Shown: one piece after another, positions 8,730-17,147 of the stretch | How positions within the stretch are numbered: position 1 is the stretch's first letter | Layout of the letters: each line of letters begins with the position of its first letter | Assembly: GCF_012933465.1 (NCBI RefSeq) | Contig: NZ_JABBND010000018.1 | Coordinates: 62,001 to 126,000, forward strand | Reading direction: 5' to 3' | Source of the DNA: Actinomycetospora sp. TBRC 11914 | GTDB lineage: Bacteria; Actinomycetota; Actinomycetes; Mycobacteriales; Pseudonocardiaceae | Length of the DNA: 64,000 nt | Notes under the pieces: model-generated | Told to the model about the DNA's origin: nothing | Database searches by the model: none | The model's input: the letters and a program-made list of their open reading frames with translations, nothing else | Program-made: the position numbers and the translations under genes

Positions 8730-9188
8730 ATGACCAGCCACGACGAGCGGCACGCGCTCCTGGACGAGCTGGACCTCCTCCGGGCCCGCCGGGCGGAGCT
8801 GGAGGCGACCTTCGCCGCCGACGACCATCCGCACGACATGGGTGAGCAGTCCGAGGCGACCCAGCGCCGGGACGAGCTGACCTGGGTCGACGGCAGGATC
8901 CGCGACATCACGTACCTGCTCGATGCCGCGGCTCGGGCAGGCAACGGCCTGCCGGGCCGGGTCTGCGTCGGCAGCGTGGTGGCGCTCCGCTACCCGGACG
9001 GGCGATCCGAGCGCCTCAAGGTCACCCGCGTCCCGGACGACGACTTCCCCACCGTCACGCCCGAGAGCCCACTCGGGCGCGCGCTCCTCGGCGCGGGCGT
9101 CGGCGACGAGATCGAGTGGGCGGCGCCGGAGGGTCGGTTGCGCGCCCGCGTGGAGAGCGTCGACTCCGACGTCGGCGGGGAGCGGTGA
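8730..9188 (+). CDS. GreA/GreB-family-like protein
   Basis: A 152-residue protein with the architecture of a transcript-cleavage factor. An N-terminal helical hairpin (LLDELDLLRARRAELEATF...RRDELTWVDGRIRDI) is followed by a GreA/B C-terminal domain containing VGSVVALRYPDG and SPLGRALLGAGVGDEIEWAAPEG. The tip of the hairpin reads DDHPHDMGEQSE, not the GDLKENAEY-type acidic tip of true GreA. It may therefore bind RNA polymerase through the secondary channel without classic cleavage activity. It lies 25 bases after the hypothetical gene, and the ATG at 8730 is the only good in-frame start. The housekeeping greA is presumably elsewhere. Confidence 0.78.
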   Translation: MTSHDERHALLDELDLLRARRAELEATFAADDHPHDMGEQSEATQRRDELTWVDGRIRDITYLLDAAARAGNGLPGRVCVGSVVALRYPDGRSERLKVTRVPDDDFPTVTPESPLGRALLGAGVGDEIEWAAPEGRLRARVESVDSDVGGER

Positions 9189-9410
9189 CGGATCGACCGC
9201 ACCGTCCGCGCAGCGCCCGGTCCACCCCGACGGGCCGAGGCCGATGCGGCACGTCCCGCCCCGCGGGCCGATCCGGGCCGGCGGCGGGCTTGTCAGGGTG
9301 GAGCCGGAGGAGGGCGGCACGGCCCATCCCCGCCGGGCTCGTCCCGCGGCACGCGGCCTGCGGGGTCGCCACCGCTCCCGGCTGATCCCGCCGACCAGGA
9401 AGGCATCACG

Positions 9411-9581
9411 ATGACTGCTCAGCCCGACGTCCCGACGAAGGAGCGCGACCTGATCGCGCGATGCGTGGCCGAGGCGTACGAGACGCTGGATCTCATTCCC
9501 GGCGTGGACCCGAACGGACCTGCTCTGGTCTGGCTGGCCGAGCAGTACCGGCAGCTTCGTACCGCGACATCGGACGGCTGA
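9411..9581 (+). CDS. Small hypothetical protein (56 residues)
   Basis: A short but well-supported frame. ATG at 9411 is preceded by AGGAAGG eight bases upstream, and the codons follow the high-GC3 pattern of the window. The product begins MTAQPDVPTKERDLIARC and ends LAEQYRQLRTATSDG, a small acidic helical protein with a Cys near residue 18. There is no signal peptide or membrane segment. Function unknown. It lies at the end of the accessory run that starts at 4592, 49 bases before the tRNA 3' end. Confidence 0.6.
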   Translation: MTAQPDVPTKERDLIARCVAEAYETLDLIPGVDPNGPALVWLAEQYRQLRTATSDG

Positions 9582-9630
9582 CCCCTGCGCGGACCCACCG
9601 CGCGTCGAACGGCCCTGCGTCGATGGAGTG

Positions 9631-9714
9631 TGTCCGAGGGGGGACTTGAACCCCCACCCCCTACTCGGGGACTAGCACCTCAAGCTAGCGCGTCTGCCAT
9701 TCCGCCACTCGGAC
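9631..9714 (-). tRNA. tRNA-Leu (anticodon GAG)
   Basis: Read on the minus strand, the 84-base sequence folds as a class II tRNA. It has a seven-base acceptor stem GTCCGAG/CTCGGAC with discriminator A. The anticodon stem CTAGC/GCTAG encloses loop TTGAGGT, giving anticodon GAG. The long variable arm is CCCC-GAGTA-GGGG, and the T arm contains GTTCAAG. It reads CTC and CTT leucine codons, and CTC is very common here. The CCA end is not encoded. Confidence 0.95.
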
Positions 9715-9796
9715 CTGCGGGGACACAGCTTACGCGACCCGTCCACCGACGATCACACGGGGTGCGGGTCCGGGCCCGGGTGGCAGGATGCGCCGC

Positions 9797-11113
9797 ATGG
9801 GTGCCGCCGAGGACGAGGTCGTGCAGCTCACGAGCGAGCTGATCCAGATCGACAGCAGCAACACCGGCGAGCTCGAGACCACCACGGGGGAGGCCGAGGC
9901 CGCCGCGTACGTCGACGCCAAGCTCCGCGAGGCGGGCTACGAGACCGAGGTCGTCGAGTCCGGGGCGCCGGGCCGGCAGAACGTCTTCGCGCGGCTCGCG
10001 GGCGCCGACCCGAGCCGCCCGCCGCTGCTCGTCCACGGCCACCTCGACGTCGTGCCGTTCACCGCCGAGGACTGGTCGGTGCACCCGCTCTCGGGCGCGG
10101 TGCAGGACGGCTACGTGTGGGGCCGCGGCGCGGTCGACATGAAGGACATGGACGCGATGATCCTGGCGCTCGCGCGCCAGTTCCGCCGGGAGGGCACCGT
10201 CCCGCCGCGCGACCTCGTGTTCGCATTCCTCGCCGACGAGGAGGCCGGCGGCGCCTACGGCTCGCACTGGCTCGCCGAGCACCGCCCGGACCTCTTCGCG
10301 GGCTGCACCGAGGCGCTGGGCGAGGTCGGCGGGTTCTCGGTCACCCTCGGCGAGGACGTCCGCGTCTACCCGGTGATGACCGCGGAGAAGTCGATCGCCT
10401 GGATGAAGCTGCGGGTGCGCTCCCGCCCCGGGCACGGCTCGATGGTCCACGACGAGAACGCCGTGACCGTCCTCTCCGAGGCGGTCGCCCGCCTGGGGCG
10501 CCACCGGTTCCCGCTGGTGCTGACCGAGTCGGTCCAGGGGTTCTTCTCCGAGATCACCGAGCTCACCGGGATCGAGTTCCCGACCGACTCGGCGGCGGCG
10601 CTCGACGGCGCGGTCCAGAAGCTGGGTGGGGTGGCCCGCGTCGTGGGGGCGACCACCCGCGACACCGCCAACCCGACGATGCTCACCGCGGGCTACAAGG
10701 CCAACGTCATCCCCGCGGTCGCGGAGGCCACCGTCGACTGCCGGGTGCTGCCCGGGCGCCAGGAGGCGTTCGAGCGCGAGCTCGACGAGATCCTCGGTCC
10801 CGACGTCGAGCGGGAGTGGATCCGCAACCTGCCCGCGGTGGAGACGGACTTCTCCGGCGACCTGGTCGACACGATGACGGCGGCGGTCCAGGCCGAGGAC
10901 CCGGGCTCCCACACGCTGCCCTACATGATGTCCGGCGGCACCGACGCCAAGGCGTTCGAGAAGCTCGGGATGCGCTGCTTCGGGTTCGCGCCGCTGCGCC
11001 TGCCCCCGGACCTCGACTTCACGGCGCTCTTCCACGGCACCGACGAGCGGGTGCCGGTGGACGCGCTGCACTTCGGCACCCGCGTGCTCGAGAGGATCTT
11101 CCGGACGTGCTGA
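9797..11113 (+). CDS. M20 family metallopeptidase (Rv2141c/DapE2-like)
   Basis: A 438-residue zinc-dependent amidohydrolase or dipeptidase. Metal-ligand motifs are visible: LLVHGHLDVVPF (His, then bridging Asp), WGRGAVDMKD, FLADEEAGG (catalytic Glu-Glu) and FGFAPLRLP...LFHGTDE near the C-terminus. It probably hydrolyses a peptide or N-acyl amino acid; the natural substrate is unknown. An alternative ATG at 9788 lies right against its AGG. The ATG at 9797 has AGGA at a proper distance and is preferred. It overlaps the following dehydrogenase gene by seven bases. Confidence 0.88.
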   Translation: MGAAEDEVVQLTSELIQIDSSNTGELETTTGEAEAAAYVDAKLREAGYETEVVESGAPGRQNVFARLAGADPSRPPLLVHGHLDVVPFTAEDWSVHPLSGAVQDGYVWGRGAVDMKDMDAMILALARQFRREGTVPPRDLVFAFLADEEAGGAYGSHWLAEHRPDLFAGCTEALGEVGGFSVTLGEDVRVYPVMTAEKSIAWMKLRVRSRPGHGSMVHDENAVTVLSEAVARLGRHRFPLVLTESVQGFFSEITELTGIEFPTDSAAALDGAVQKLGGVARVVGATTRDTANPTMLTAGYKANVIPAVAEATVDCRVLPGRQEAFERELDEILGPDVEREWIRNLPAVETDFSGDLVDTMTAAVQAEDPGSHTLPYMMSGGTDAKAFEKLGMRCFGFAPLRLPPDLDFTALFHGTDERVPVDALHFGTRVLERIFRTC

Positions 11114-11877
11114 TCACGGAGAACACCGTCGCCCTGGTGACCGGCGGTGCCTCGGGCATCGGGGAGGCCGTGGCCCGCCGGCTGGCGGGGGCCGGTGCCA
11201 AGGTGGCCGTCGTCGACCGGGACGCGGCCGCGGCCACGCGGGTCGCCGACGAGCTGCGGGGCCTGGCCGTCGCCTGCGACGTCACGTCCGACACCGCGAT
11301 GGGCGCCGCCGTCGCCGAGGCCGAGACCTGGGGCGGGCGCCTCGACGTCGTGCACCTCAACGCCGGGTCGGTCGGCGGGCAGTCCGGGATCACCGACCTC
11401 GACGTCGCGGCCTACCGCCGCGTCGTCGGGGTCAACGTCGACCACGTCGTGTTCGGCCTGACGGCGGCCGTGCCCGCGCTGCGCCGCGCCGGCGGCGGGA
11501 CGGTCATCGCGACGTCGTCGCTGGCCGGGCTCGTGCCGCTGCCCGGCGACGCGATCTACACCCTCACCAAGCACGCCGTCGTCGGCTACGTCCGCTCGGC
11601 GGCGGCGACGCTCGCCACCGAGGACATCCGGGTGATGGCGCTGTGCCCCGGCTTCGCCGACACCGCGCTGATCGCCCACCTGCGCGAGCAGTTCGCCGGG
11701 TTCCCGCTGCTGACCGCCGAGGACGTGGCCGACGGGGTGGAACGGATGCTCGCCGACGGCGCGCCCGGGGAGTGCTGGTACGTCCAGCCCGGGCGCGAGC
11801 CGGGTCCCTACGGCTTCCGCGGGGTCCCCGGCCCGAAGGGCGGCGAGGCCCCGCCGCGACTGGCCTGGGAGGGCTGA
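11107..11877 (+). CDS. Short-chain dehydrogenase/reductase
   Basis: A 256-residue classical SDR with the Rossmann nucleotide motif TGGASGIGEA (about residues 11-20), DVT for the adenine ring, LNAGS in the NNAG position, ATSSLAG (catalytic Ser) and YTLTK (Tyr and Lys). The GTG at 11107 overlaps the peptidase stop (GTGCTGA). The gene is followed after three bases by an oxidoreductase, so the three form one operon. Substrate unknown. It may correspond to the Rv2129c-type SDR of mycobacteria, but that pairing is uncertain. Confidence 0.88.
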   Translation: MLITENTVALVTGGASGIGEAVARRLAGAGAKVAVVDRDAAAATRVADELRGLAVACDVTSDTAMGAAVAEAETWGGRLDVVHLNAGSVGGQSGITDLDVAAYRRVVGVNVDHVVFGLTAAVPALRRAGGGTVIATSSLAGLVPLPGDAIYTLTKHAVVGYVRSAAATLATEDIRVMALCPGFADTALIAHLREQFAGFPLLTAEDVADGVERMLADGAPGECWYVQPGREPGPYGFRGVPGPKGGEAPPRLAWEG

Positions 11878-11880
11878 GGA

Positions 11881-12840
11881 GTGCGCGGCTGGACGGTGCC
11901 GCGGTTCGGCGAGCCGCGCGACGTGCTGGAGCTCACCGAGCTGCCCGAGCCGGTGGCCGGCGACGGCCGGCGGGTGGTCCGCGTCGAGGCCGCCTCGGTG
12001 AACTTCGCGGACATCCTGTACTGCCGCGGGACCTACCAGGAGAAGCCCCCGCTGCCGTTCACCCCGGGCCTGGAGGTCGCCGGGACCGACGTCCTGACCG
12101 GCGAGCGGGTGTTCGGTCCGGCCGTGGTGCCGCACGGCGGGTACGCGGAGCAGGCCGTCGTCGGGACGTCGTACCCGTGGCCCGACGGCATGACGCCCGC
12201 GCAGGCCTCCGGGTTCTTCGTCGCCTACCAGACCGGGTGGTGCGCGCTGCACCACCGGACGTCGCTGCGCAGCGGGGAGACGCTGCTCGTGCACGCCGCG
12301 GCGGGTGGGGTCGGAGCGGCCGCGGTGCAGCTGGGGCTCGCGGCCGGGGCGCGGGTGATCGCGACGGTCGGGTCGGCGGACAAGGCCGCGGTCGCCCGTC
12401 GCCTGGGCGCGCACGAGGTGATCGTGTTGGACGGCCCGGTGGCCGACGTGCTGGTCCCGGCGGTCAAGGAGCTGACCGACGGGCGCGGCGCCGACGTCGT
12501 CTACGACCCCGTCGGCGGCGACACCTTCGACGCCTCCCGGCGCGTGACCGCCTGGGAGGGGCGCCTCCTCGTCATCGGCTTCGCCGGGGGACGGATCGCC
12601 GACGCGCCCACGAACCACGCGCTGGTGAAGAACTACGACGTCGTCGGCGTGCACTGGGCGGCGTACCGGCAGCGGGCGCCGGAGCTGGTCGAGGCCTGGC
12701 AGCGCGAGCTCGAGGCGCTGTGGGCGCGGCGGCTCATCGACCCGCTGGTCGGGGCGGAGTACGCGCTCGCGGATCTGCCGGACGCCCTCGACGCCATCGC
12801 GGCCCGCACGACGACGGGGCGCGTGGTCGTCACGCCCTGA
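11881..12840 (+). CDS. NADPH:quinone oxidoreductase-like (zinc-independent MDR family)
   Basis: A 319-residue medium-chain dehydrogenase/reductase. The GroES-like N-terminal domain contains VNFADILYCRGTY. The Rossmann domain carries HAAAGGVGAAAVQL, and the family signature DVVYDPVGGDTFDAS follows. The structural zinc cysteines of alcohol dehydrogenases are absent, which fits the quinone oxidoreductase branch. The GTG at 11881 follows the SDR stop by three bases, with GAGGA just upstream. It is the last gene of the peptidase-SDR-oxidoreductase run. The following 590 bases contain only repeats. Confidence 0.86.
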   Translation: MRGWTVPRFGEPRDVLELTELPEPVAGDGRRVVRVEAASVNFADILYCRGTYQEKPPLPFTPGLEVAGTDVLTGERVFGPAVVPHGGYAEQAVVGTSYPWPDGMTPAQASGFFVAYQTGWCALHHRTSLRSGETLLVHAAAGGVGAAAVQLGLAAGARVIATVGSADKAAVARRLGAHEVIVLDGPVADVLVPAVKELTDGRGADVVYDPVGGDTFDASRRVTAWEGRLLVIGFAGGRIADAPTNHALVKNYDVVGVHWAAYRQRAPELVEAWQRELEALWARRLIDPLVGAEYALADLPDALDAIAARTTTGRVVVTP

Positions 12841-12855
12841 CCGGTCGCGCCGATC

Positions 12856-13031
12856 GCCGCGTCGCGCACCCACTCCGGCGGCGCGGGCGGTCGGTCCGGG
12901 CGGGACCGGCGCGTCGCGCACACGCTCCGGCACCGCGCCGATCCGACCCCGGAGAGACCGACGCGCGGCGCACACACTCCGACAGCCGGCGCATCCGGTC
13001 CGTCTGGACCGACGCGTCGCGCACACATCCG
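12856..13031. repeat. Inverted-orientation units of a 52-bp intergenic repeat
   Basis: Four imperfect units with the core GCGTCGCGCACAC (variant GCGCGGCGCACAC) begin at 12859, 12911, 12963 and 13014, so the period is 51-52 bases. Each is flanked by GACC or GGACC and ends near CTCC. They are the reverse complement of the units at 13243-13430. No gene is present: open frames here are by-products of the repeat. Confidence 0.75.
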
Positions 13032-13242
13032 GGTGCGCTCTCGACGCGAGGGAGTCAGTGCGCCTCGAGCGGATCTCCGTCTACCGCGCAGGGGCTCCTT
13101 GATCATGCTCCACCCCGGACCCGGCGCCGGCCCAGCCGTGCGCCCGCCCGCGACGTGTGCGCTGCGGTCACCGGCGCTGGTGTGCATGCCGGGGCGGCCG
13201 GCGTCGACGCAGGTCGCCCGCGAGACCGGGCAGCTCTGACCC
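13032..13242. other. Unique spacer between the two repeat arrays
   Basis: About 210 bases separate the oppositely oriented arrays. The stretch contains CTCCTTGATCATGCTCC near 13096, with a TGATCA palindrome at its centre. No gene with a ribosome site and consistent codon use is visible. With the arrays it fills the gap between two convergent genes. Confidence 0.5.
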
Positions 13243-13430
13243 GGAGTGTGTGCGGCGCGCGTCGGTCTCCCCAGAGGCCTACCGTCGTGGCGGCGGAGTG
13301 TGTGCGGCGCGCGTCGGTCTCCCCAGGGACCCACCGGCGTGGCGGCGGAGTGTGTGCGGCGCGCGTCGGTCTCCCCAGGGACCTACCGGTGTGGCGGCGG
13401 GGTGTGCGCCGCGCGCACGACGTCGCGCGG
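13243..13430. repeat. Direct-orientation units of the 52-bp intergenic repeat
   Basis: Three near-identical units begin with GGAGTGTGTGCGGCGCGCG at 13243, 13295 and 13347, and a decayed fourth begins near 13399. The period is exactly 52 bases. Each unit continues CGTCGGTCTCCCCAG and ends with GTGGCGGC. Units differ by only a few bases, which suggests recent amplification. They end one base from the stop of the convergent DUF5703 gene. Confidence 0.88.
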
Positions 13431-13431
13431 C

Positions 13432-13683
13432 TCAGACCGCGATGGTCTCCCGCATCCGCGAGATCTTGCGCCGCAGCCACACCTTGCGGGTGCCGTCGGC
13501 GTAGAGCAGCGTCCGCGCGAGCTCCCACCCGCCGAACTGCGAGCGCAGTCCGAGCTCCGCGCTCGCCGAGAGGCGGGACACGTCCGGGGGCAGACGCACC
13601 GGCTGGTACTCCCAGTCGCCCTCGACCACACCGGGCTCGAGGGCGGGCACGTGTTCGGGATCGGGCGCCGTCGCGTCGCTCAC
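13432..13683 (-). CDS. DUF5703 family protein
   Basis: An 83-residue conserved actinobacterial protein of unknown function. The core WEYQPVRLPPDVSR...FGGWELARTLLYADGTRKVWLRRKI matches the DUF5703 pattern of conserved Tyr/Trp and a basic C-terminus. The start is chosen as the GTG at 13683, because AGGAGG (13690-13695) sits six bases upstream. The in-frame TTG at 13689 would touch that ribosome site. It is small, soluble and basic at its end, so nucleic-acid binding is possible but unproven. Confidence 0.75.
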   Translation of the reverse strand: MSDATAPDPEHVPALEPGVVEGDWEYQPVRLPPDVSRLSASAELGLRSQFGGWELARTLLYADGTRKVWLRRKISRMRETIAV

Positions 13684-13752
13684 CGGCAACCTCCTGGTCG
13701 CAGTCCGGCAACCACCGTACGTCGTCTCCGCCCCCGCGTCAGGCTCCGTGAG

Positions 13753-14757
13753 TCAGGTCCACGGCGCGGGTTCGTCGTCGATCACGACCCCGTCCGGCCC
13801 CACGGCGGTCGGCACCGGCACGAGGGGGGAGGAGGAGACGTCGTCGAGGGCCCCACGGATCGCCGGCGGGAGGGTCAGCTCCTCCGCGGCCAGGGAGCCC
13901 AGCAGTTGGGCGCCGTCGCGGGCGCCCACCACCGGGGCCACCACGCCGGGCCGGTCGCGCACCCACGCGAGCGCGACCGCGAGCGGCGAGGTGCCGAGCC
14001 CGTGCGCGGCGGTGACGACGGCCTGCACGATCCGGGCGGCCCGGTCGGTGCGGTGGTGCCCGACGTAGGCGCCGAGGTGGGCCGACGCGCCCCGGGAGTC
14101 GTGCGGGGTGCCGTCGCGGTACTTGCCGGTGAGCACACCGCGCCCGAGCGGGCCCCACGGCAGCAGCCCCATCCCGTGGTACGACGCGGCCGGCAGCACC
14201 TCGTCCTCGACGCCCCGGTCGAGCAGCGAGTACTCGGACTGGACGCTCACCAGCGGCAGGCCCGCCGAGCGGGCGGCCGCCGCGACCTGCCAGCCGGCGT
14301 AGTTCGCGACCCCGGCGTAGCGCACGCGCCCGGAGGACACCGCGAGGTCCACCGCTGAGAGGGTCTCGTCGAGCGGCACCTCGGGATCCCAGGCATGGAG
14401 CTGCCAGAGGTCGACGTAGTCGGTGCCCATCCGCTCCAGCGAGGCGTCGAGCGAGGCGAGCAGTGACGAGCGGGAGGCCCCGCCGCCGAACGGGCCGTCC
14501 TCGCGGCGCGCCCCGGCCTTCGTCGCGAGCACGACCTCGGTGCGGGGGATCACGTCGGCGAAGAGCCCGCCGAGGATCGCCTCGGCCTCGCCGTCGGCGT
14601 AGACGTCGGCGGTGTCGACGAGCGTGCCGCCGGCGTCGAGGAAGGCCAGCAGCGACGCGCCCGCCTCGTCGGCGTCGGTGTCCCGACCCCAGGTCATCGT
14701 GCCGAGCGCGAGGCGCGAGACCCGCAGCCCGCTGGCACCGACGCGTCGCTGTTCCAC
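13753..14757 (-). CDS. Aldo/keto reductase (second)
   Basis: A 334-residue aldo/keto reductase of the larger, voltage-channel-beta-like branch. It has RRVGASGLRVSRLALGTMTWG at the N-terminus, the tetrad in VDTADVYADGEAE (Asp, Tyr), LATKAG (Lys) and LWQLHAWDP (His), then GLLPWGPLGRGVLTGKY and PVVGARDGAQL for cofactor contacts. The GTG at 14757 is preceded eight bases upstream by TATCCT and no ribosome site, so a leaderless transcript is likely. It is divergent from uppP. Substrate unknown. Confidence 0.9.
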   Translation of the reverse strand: MEQRRVGASGLRVSRLALGTMTWGRDTDADEAGASLLAFLDAGGTLVDTADVYADGEAEAILGGLFADVIPRTEVVLATKAGARREDGPFGGGASRSSLLASLDASLERMGTDYVDLWQLHAWDPEVPLDETLSAVDLAVSSGRVRYAGVANYAGWQVAAAARSAGLPLVSVQSEYSLLDRGVEDEVLPAASYHGMGLLPWGPLGRGVLTGKYRDGTPHDSRGASAHLGAYVGHHRTDRAARIVQAVVTAAHGLGTSPLAVALAWVRDRPGVVAPVVGARDGAQLLGSLAAEELTLPPAIRGALDDVSSSPLVPVPTAVGPDGVVIDDEPAPWT

Positions 14758-14765
14758 GGCAGGTC

Positions 14766-14888
14766 AGGATAGGGGGCGCCGCCGCGCCGACCGTGGACGC
14801 CGGGCCGCGCCGGGCCGCGACCCACCCGGTCCGGGCACCCGAACCGCCACCCCGGCGCAACCGCGACGTACCGGTCATCGCGTAGCGT
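14766..14888. promoter_or_regulatory. Divergent leaderless promoters of the aldo/keto reductase and uppP
   Basis: TATCCT on the minus strand (14771-14766) lies eight bases before the reductase GTG. TAGCGT on the plus strand (14883-14888) lies nine bases before the uppP GTG. Neither start has a ribosome site. Both fit the TANNNT -10 pattern seen throughout this window. Confidence 0.55.
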
Positions 14889-14897
14889 GCCGTCCCC

Positions 14898-15734
14898 GTG
14901 CAGATGAGCTGGCTCGAGGCCCTCGTCCTCGGACTCGTCCAGGGCCTGACCGAGTTCCTGCCCATCTCCTCCTCGGCGCACCTGCGGATCGTCGCCGGGG
15001 TGTTCTTCGGCAACGACGCCGGCGCCCCGTTCACCGCGGTCACCCAGCTGGGCACCGAGGCCGCCGTCCTCATCTACTTCTGGCCCGACATCTGGCGGCT
15101 GGTGACGGCCTGGGTCCTGGGCCTCCTGGGACGGCGCGAACGCGGCCTGGACTACCGCCTCGCCTGGTACGTGATCATCGGCACGCTGCCGATCAGCATC
15201 CTCGGCGTGCTGTTCAAGGACGCGATCGAGGGGCCCGCCCGCAACCTGTGGCTCATCGGCGCGTCGCTGGTGCTCTTCGGCGTGGTCCTCGGGGCCGCCG
15301 AGAAGTACGGCCGCCAGCGCCGCCCGGTCGAGGACCTGACCCTGCGCGACGGCGTGCTCATGGGCTGCGCACAGGCGCTCGCCCTGCTGCCCGGGGTGTC
15401 CCGCTCGGGCGGCACCGTCTCGGCCGGGCTCTTCCTCGGCCTGCAGCGCCCGGCCGCGGTCCGCTTCAGCTTCCTGCTGGCCATCCCGGCCGTCACGGCC
15501 GCGGGACTGTTCTCGCTGCCCGACATCGCCGACACCTCGGGCCCGGGCGCCCAGCCCTCGCCGGCGCAGATGGTGGTGGCGACGCTCGTCGCCTTCGCCG
15601 TCGGGTACGCCTCGATCGCCTGGCTGCTGCGCTACGTCGAGCAGCACACCGTGTACCTCTTCGTCTGGTACCGCGTGATCCTCGGGCTGCTGGTGCTGCT
15701 CGCGGTGTCCGGAGGGATGATCTCCGCGACCTGA
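14898..15734 (+). CDS. uppP: Undecaprenyl-diphosphatase
   Basis: A 278-residue polytopic membrane enzyme that dephosphorylates undecaprenyl pyrophosphate, recycling the lipid carrier for peptidoglycan and glycan synthesis. Both BacA/UppP signatures are present: [20 protein letters not shown] (about residues 12-31) and [20 protein letters not shown] with the catalytic Glu/Ser/Arg set. About eight hydrophobic helices follow. GTG at 14898 is nine bases after TAGCGT; ATG at 14904 is an alternative two codons later. It heads the run uppP, phosphatase, DUF3090, SCO1664 that matches Rv2136c-Rv2133c of M. tuberculosis. Confidence 0.95.
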   Translation: MQMSWLEALVLGLVQGLTEFLPISSSAHLRIVAGVFFGNDAGAPFTAVTQLGTEAAVLIYFWPDIWRLVTAWVLGLLGRRERGLDYRLAWYVIIGTLPISILGVLFKDAIEGPARNLWLIGASLVLFGVVLGAAEKYGRQRRPVEDLTLRDGVLMGCAQALALLPGVSRSGGTVSAGLFLGLQRPAAVRFSFLLAIPAVTAAGLFSLPDIADTSGPGAQPSPAQMVVATLVAFAVGYASIAWLLRYVEQHTVYLFVWYRVILGLLVLLAVSGGMISAT

Positions 15735-15758
15735 GCGGGCCGGTTAGGGTGGGCGGAC

Positions 15759-16490
15759 GTGACGACGGTGATCCTCCTGCGGCACGGCCGCTCGACCGCG
15801 AACGTGTCGCGTGTGCTGGCCGGCCGATCCGAGGGCGTCGGTCTCGACGACCACGGCCGCACCCAGGCCAAGGGCCTCGTCGACCGGCTCGCCGCCCTGC
15901 CGCTCGCCGCCGTGGTCCGCTCGCCGCTGCAGCGCTGCGAGGAGACCGTCGCCCCGCTGCTCGAGGCGCGGGGCCTGGAGGCCGTCGTCGAGGACGACCT
16001 GTCCGAGGTCGACTACGGCGACTGGACGGGCAAGACCCTCGGCGAGCTCGGCAAGGAGGACCTCTGGAAGGTCGTCCAGGCCCACCCGTCGGCCGCCGTC
16101 TTCCCCGGCGGCGAGGGGCTGGCGTCCATGCAGCACCGCAGCGTCGCGGCCGTCCGCCGGCACGCCGCGCGGATCACCGAGGAGCACGGACCGAAGGCGC
16201 TGTGGGTGGTGTGCAGCCACGGCGACGTGATCAAGTCCGTGGTCGCCGACGCGCTCGGTCTGCACCTCGACTCGTTCCAGCGCATCTCGGTCGACCCCTG
16301 CTCGATCAGTGTGATCAGCTACACCCCGACCCGGCCGTTCGTCGTGCGGGTCAACGACACCGGCGGGGACCTGTCGTCGCTGGTCCCGAAGCCGGACGAG
16401 GAGAAGCCCGAGGGTGAGGGGGAGGACGCCACCGACGCCGCGGGGGACGGCTCCGAGGCGGTGGTCGGAGGGTCGACCGGCGTAAACTGA
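15759..16490 (+). CDS. Histidine phosphatase family protein (Rv2135c-like)
   Basis: A 243-residue phosphoglycerate-mutase-fold phosphatase. The catalytic motif is LLRHGRST near the N-terminus; the second histidine is in VCSHGDV, and the acid residue is in EVDYGDWTGK. The last about 45 residues are a Glu/Asp/Gly-rich tail without fold. TAGGGT ends eight bases before the GTG start, with no ribosome site. Mycobacterial relatives (MSMEG_4195 type) are annotated as phosphoglycerate mutases but behave as phosphatases. The substrate is not known. Confidence 0.9.
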   Translation: MTTVILLRHGRSTANVSRVLAGRSEGVGLDDHGRTQAKGLVDRLAALPLAAVVRSPLQRCEETVAPLLEARGLEAVVEDDLSEVDYGDWTGKTLGELGKEDLWKVVQAHPSAAVFPGGEGLASMQHRSVAAVRRHAARITEEHGPKALWVVCSHGDVIKSVVADALGLHLDSFQRISVDPCSISVISYTPTRPFVVRVNDTGGDLSSLVPKPDEEKPEGEGEDATDAAGDGSEAVVGGSTGVN

Positions 16491-16558
16491 GCCGGTCATC
16501 AGTCCCGTCGGGGGCCGCGTGCCTCCCGGCCCGAACAGCACGACACGATCGAGGGGCC

Positions 16559-17128
16559 ATGCCCAGGGTGATCCACGTCTTCCGCCAGCCCGACCGGTTC
16601 GTCGCCGGCACGGTCGGCGAGCCCGGCGACCGCTCGTTCTACCTGCAGGCCAGCGAGTCGGCCCGCCGCGTGTCGGTGCTGCTCGAGAAGCAGCAGGTGT
16701 CGGTGCTCTCGGAGCGCATCGGGACGCTGCTCGAAGAGGTCTCCCGCCGGTTCGGCGCCGACGTCCCGCCGTCCACCCCGGAGAACGACGTCGACACCTC
16801 GCCGCTCGAGGTCCCGGTGGAGGAGGAGTTCCGCGTCGGGACGATGGGCCTCGGCTGGGACGCCGAGTCTCGCAGCGTCGTCGTCGAGCTCCTCGCCGTC
16901 ACCGAGGAGGAGGTCGACGAGTCGGTGGTCCTCGACGACACCGACGAGGGCCCCGACGCGCTGCGCGTGTTCCTCTCCCCGGAGCGGGCCCGCGCGTTCG
17001 CCACCCGCGCCGAGCGGGTCGTCTCCGCCGGCCGCCGCCTGTGCCCGCTGTGCACCCAGCCCCTGGACGCCGCCGGGCACGTGTGCCCGCGGCAGAACGG
17101 GTTCCGCCGGGTCGCCGCGGAGTCGTGA
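16559..17128 (+). CDS. DUF3090 family protein with C-terminal zinc ribbon
   Basis: A 189-residue conserved actinobacterial protein (Rv2134c family). The N-terminal IHVFRQPDRFVAGTVGEPGDRSFYLQ is the family hallmark. The middle is strongly acidic, and the C-terminus has a probable metal site CPLC...GHVCPR. It is nearly always encoded between a histidine phosphatase and an SCO1664-type protein, as here. The ATG at 16559 fits the conserved start PRVIH. Function unknown. Confidence 0.88.
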   Translation: MPRVIHVFRQPDRFVAGTVGEPGDRSFYLQASESARRVSVLLEKQQVSVLSERIGTLLEEVSRRFGADVPPSTPENDVDTSPLEVPVEEEFRVGTMGLGWDAESRSVVVELLAVTEEEVDESVVLDDTDEGPDALRVFLSPERARAFATRAERVVSAGRRLCPLCTQPLDAAGHVCPRQNGFRRVAAES

Positions 17129-17147
17129 GAGGGGATCGACGCCGCGC

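Noticed and set aside
9600-9720. Integration site at tRNA-Leu for the accessory region
   Set aside because: No integrase and no second copy of the tRNA 3' end were found in the window.
9630-9842. Open frame starting MSEGGLEPPPPTRG
   Set aside because: It reads through the tRNA-Leu gene on the wrong strand; this translation is a well-known artefact of tRNA genes.
12856-13430. CRISPR array
   Set aside because: Units are contiguous 52-base tandem repeats in two orientations without unique spacers of constant length, and no cas gene is present.
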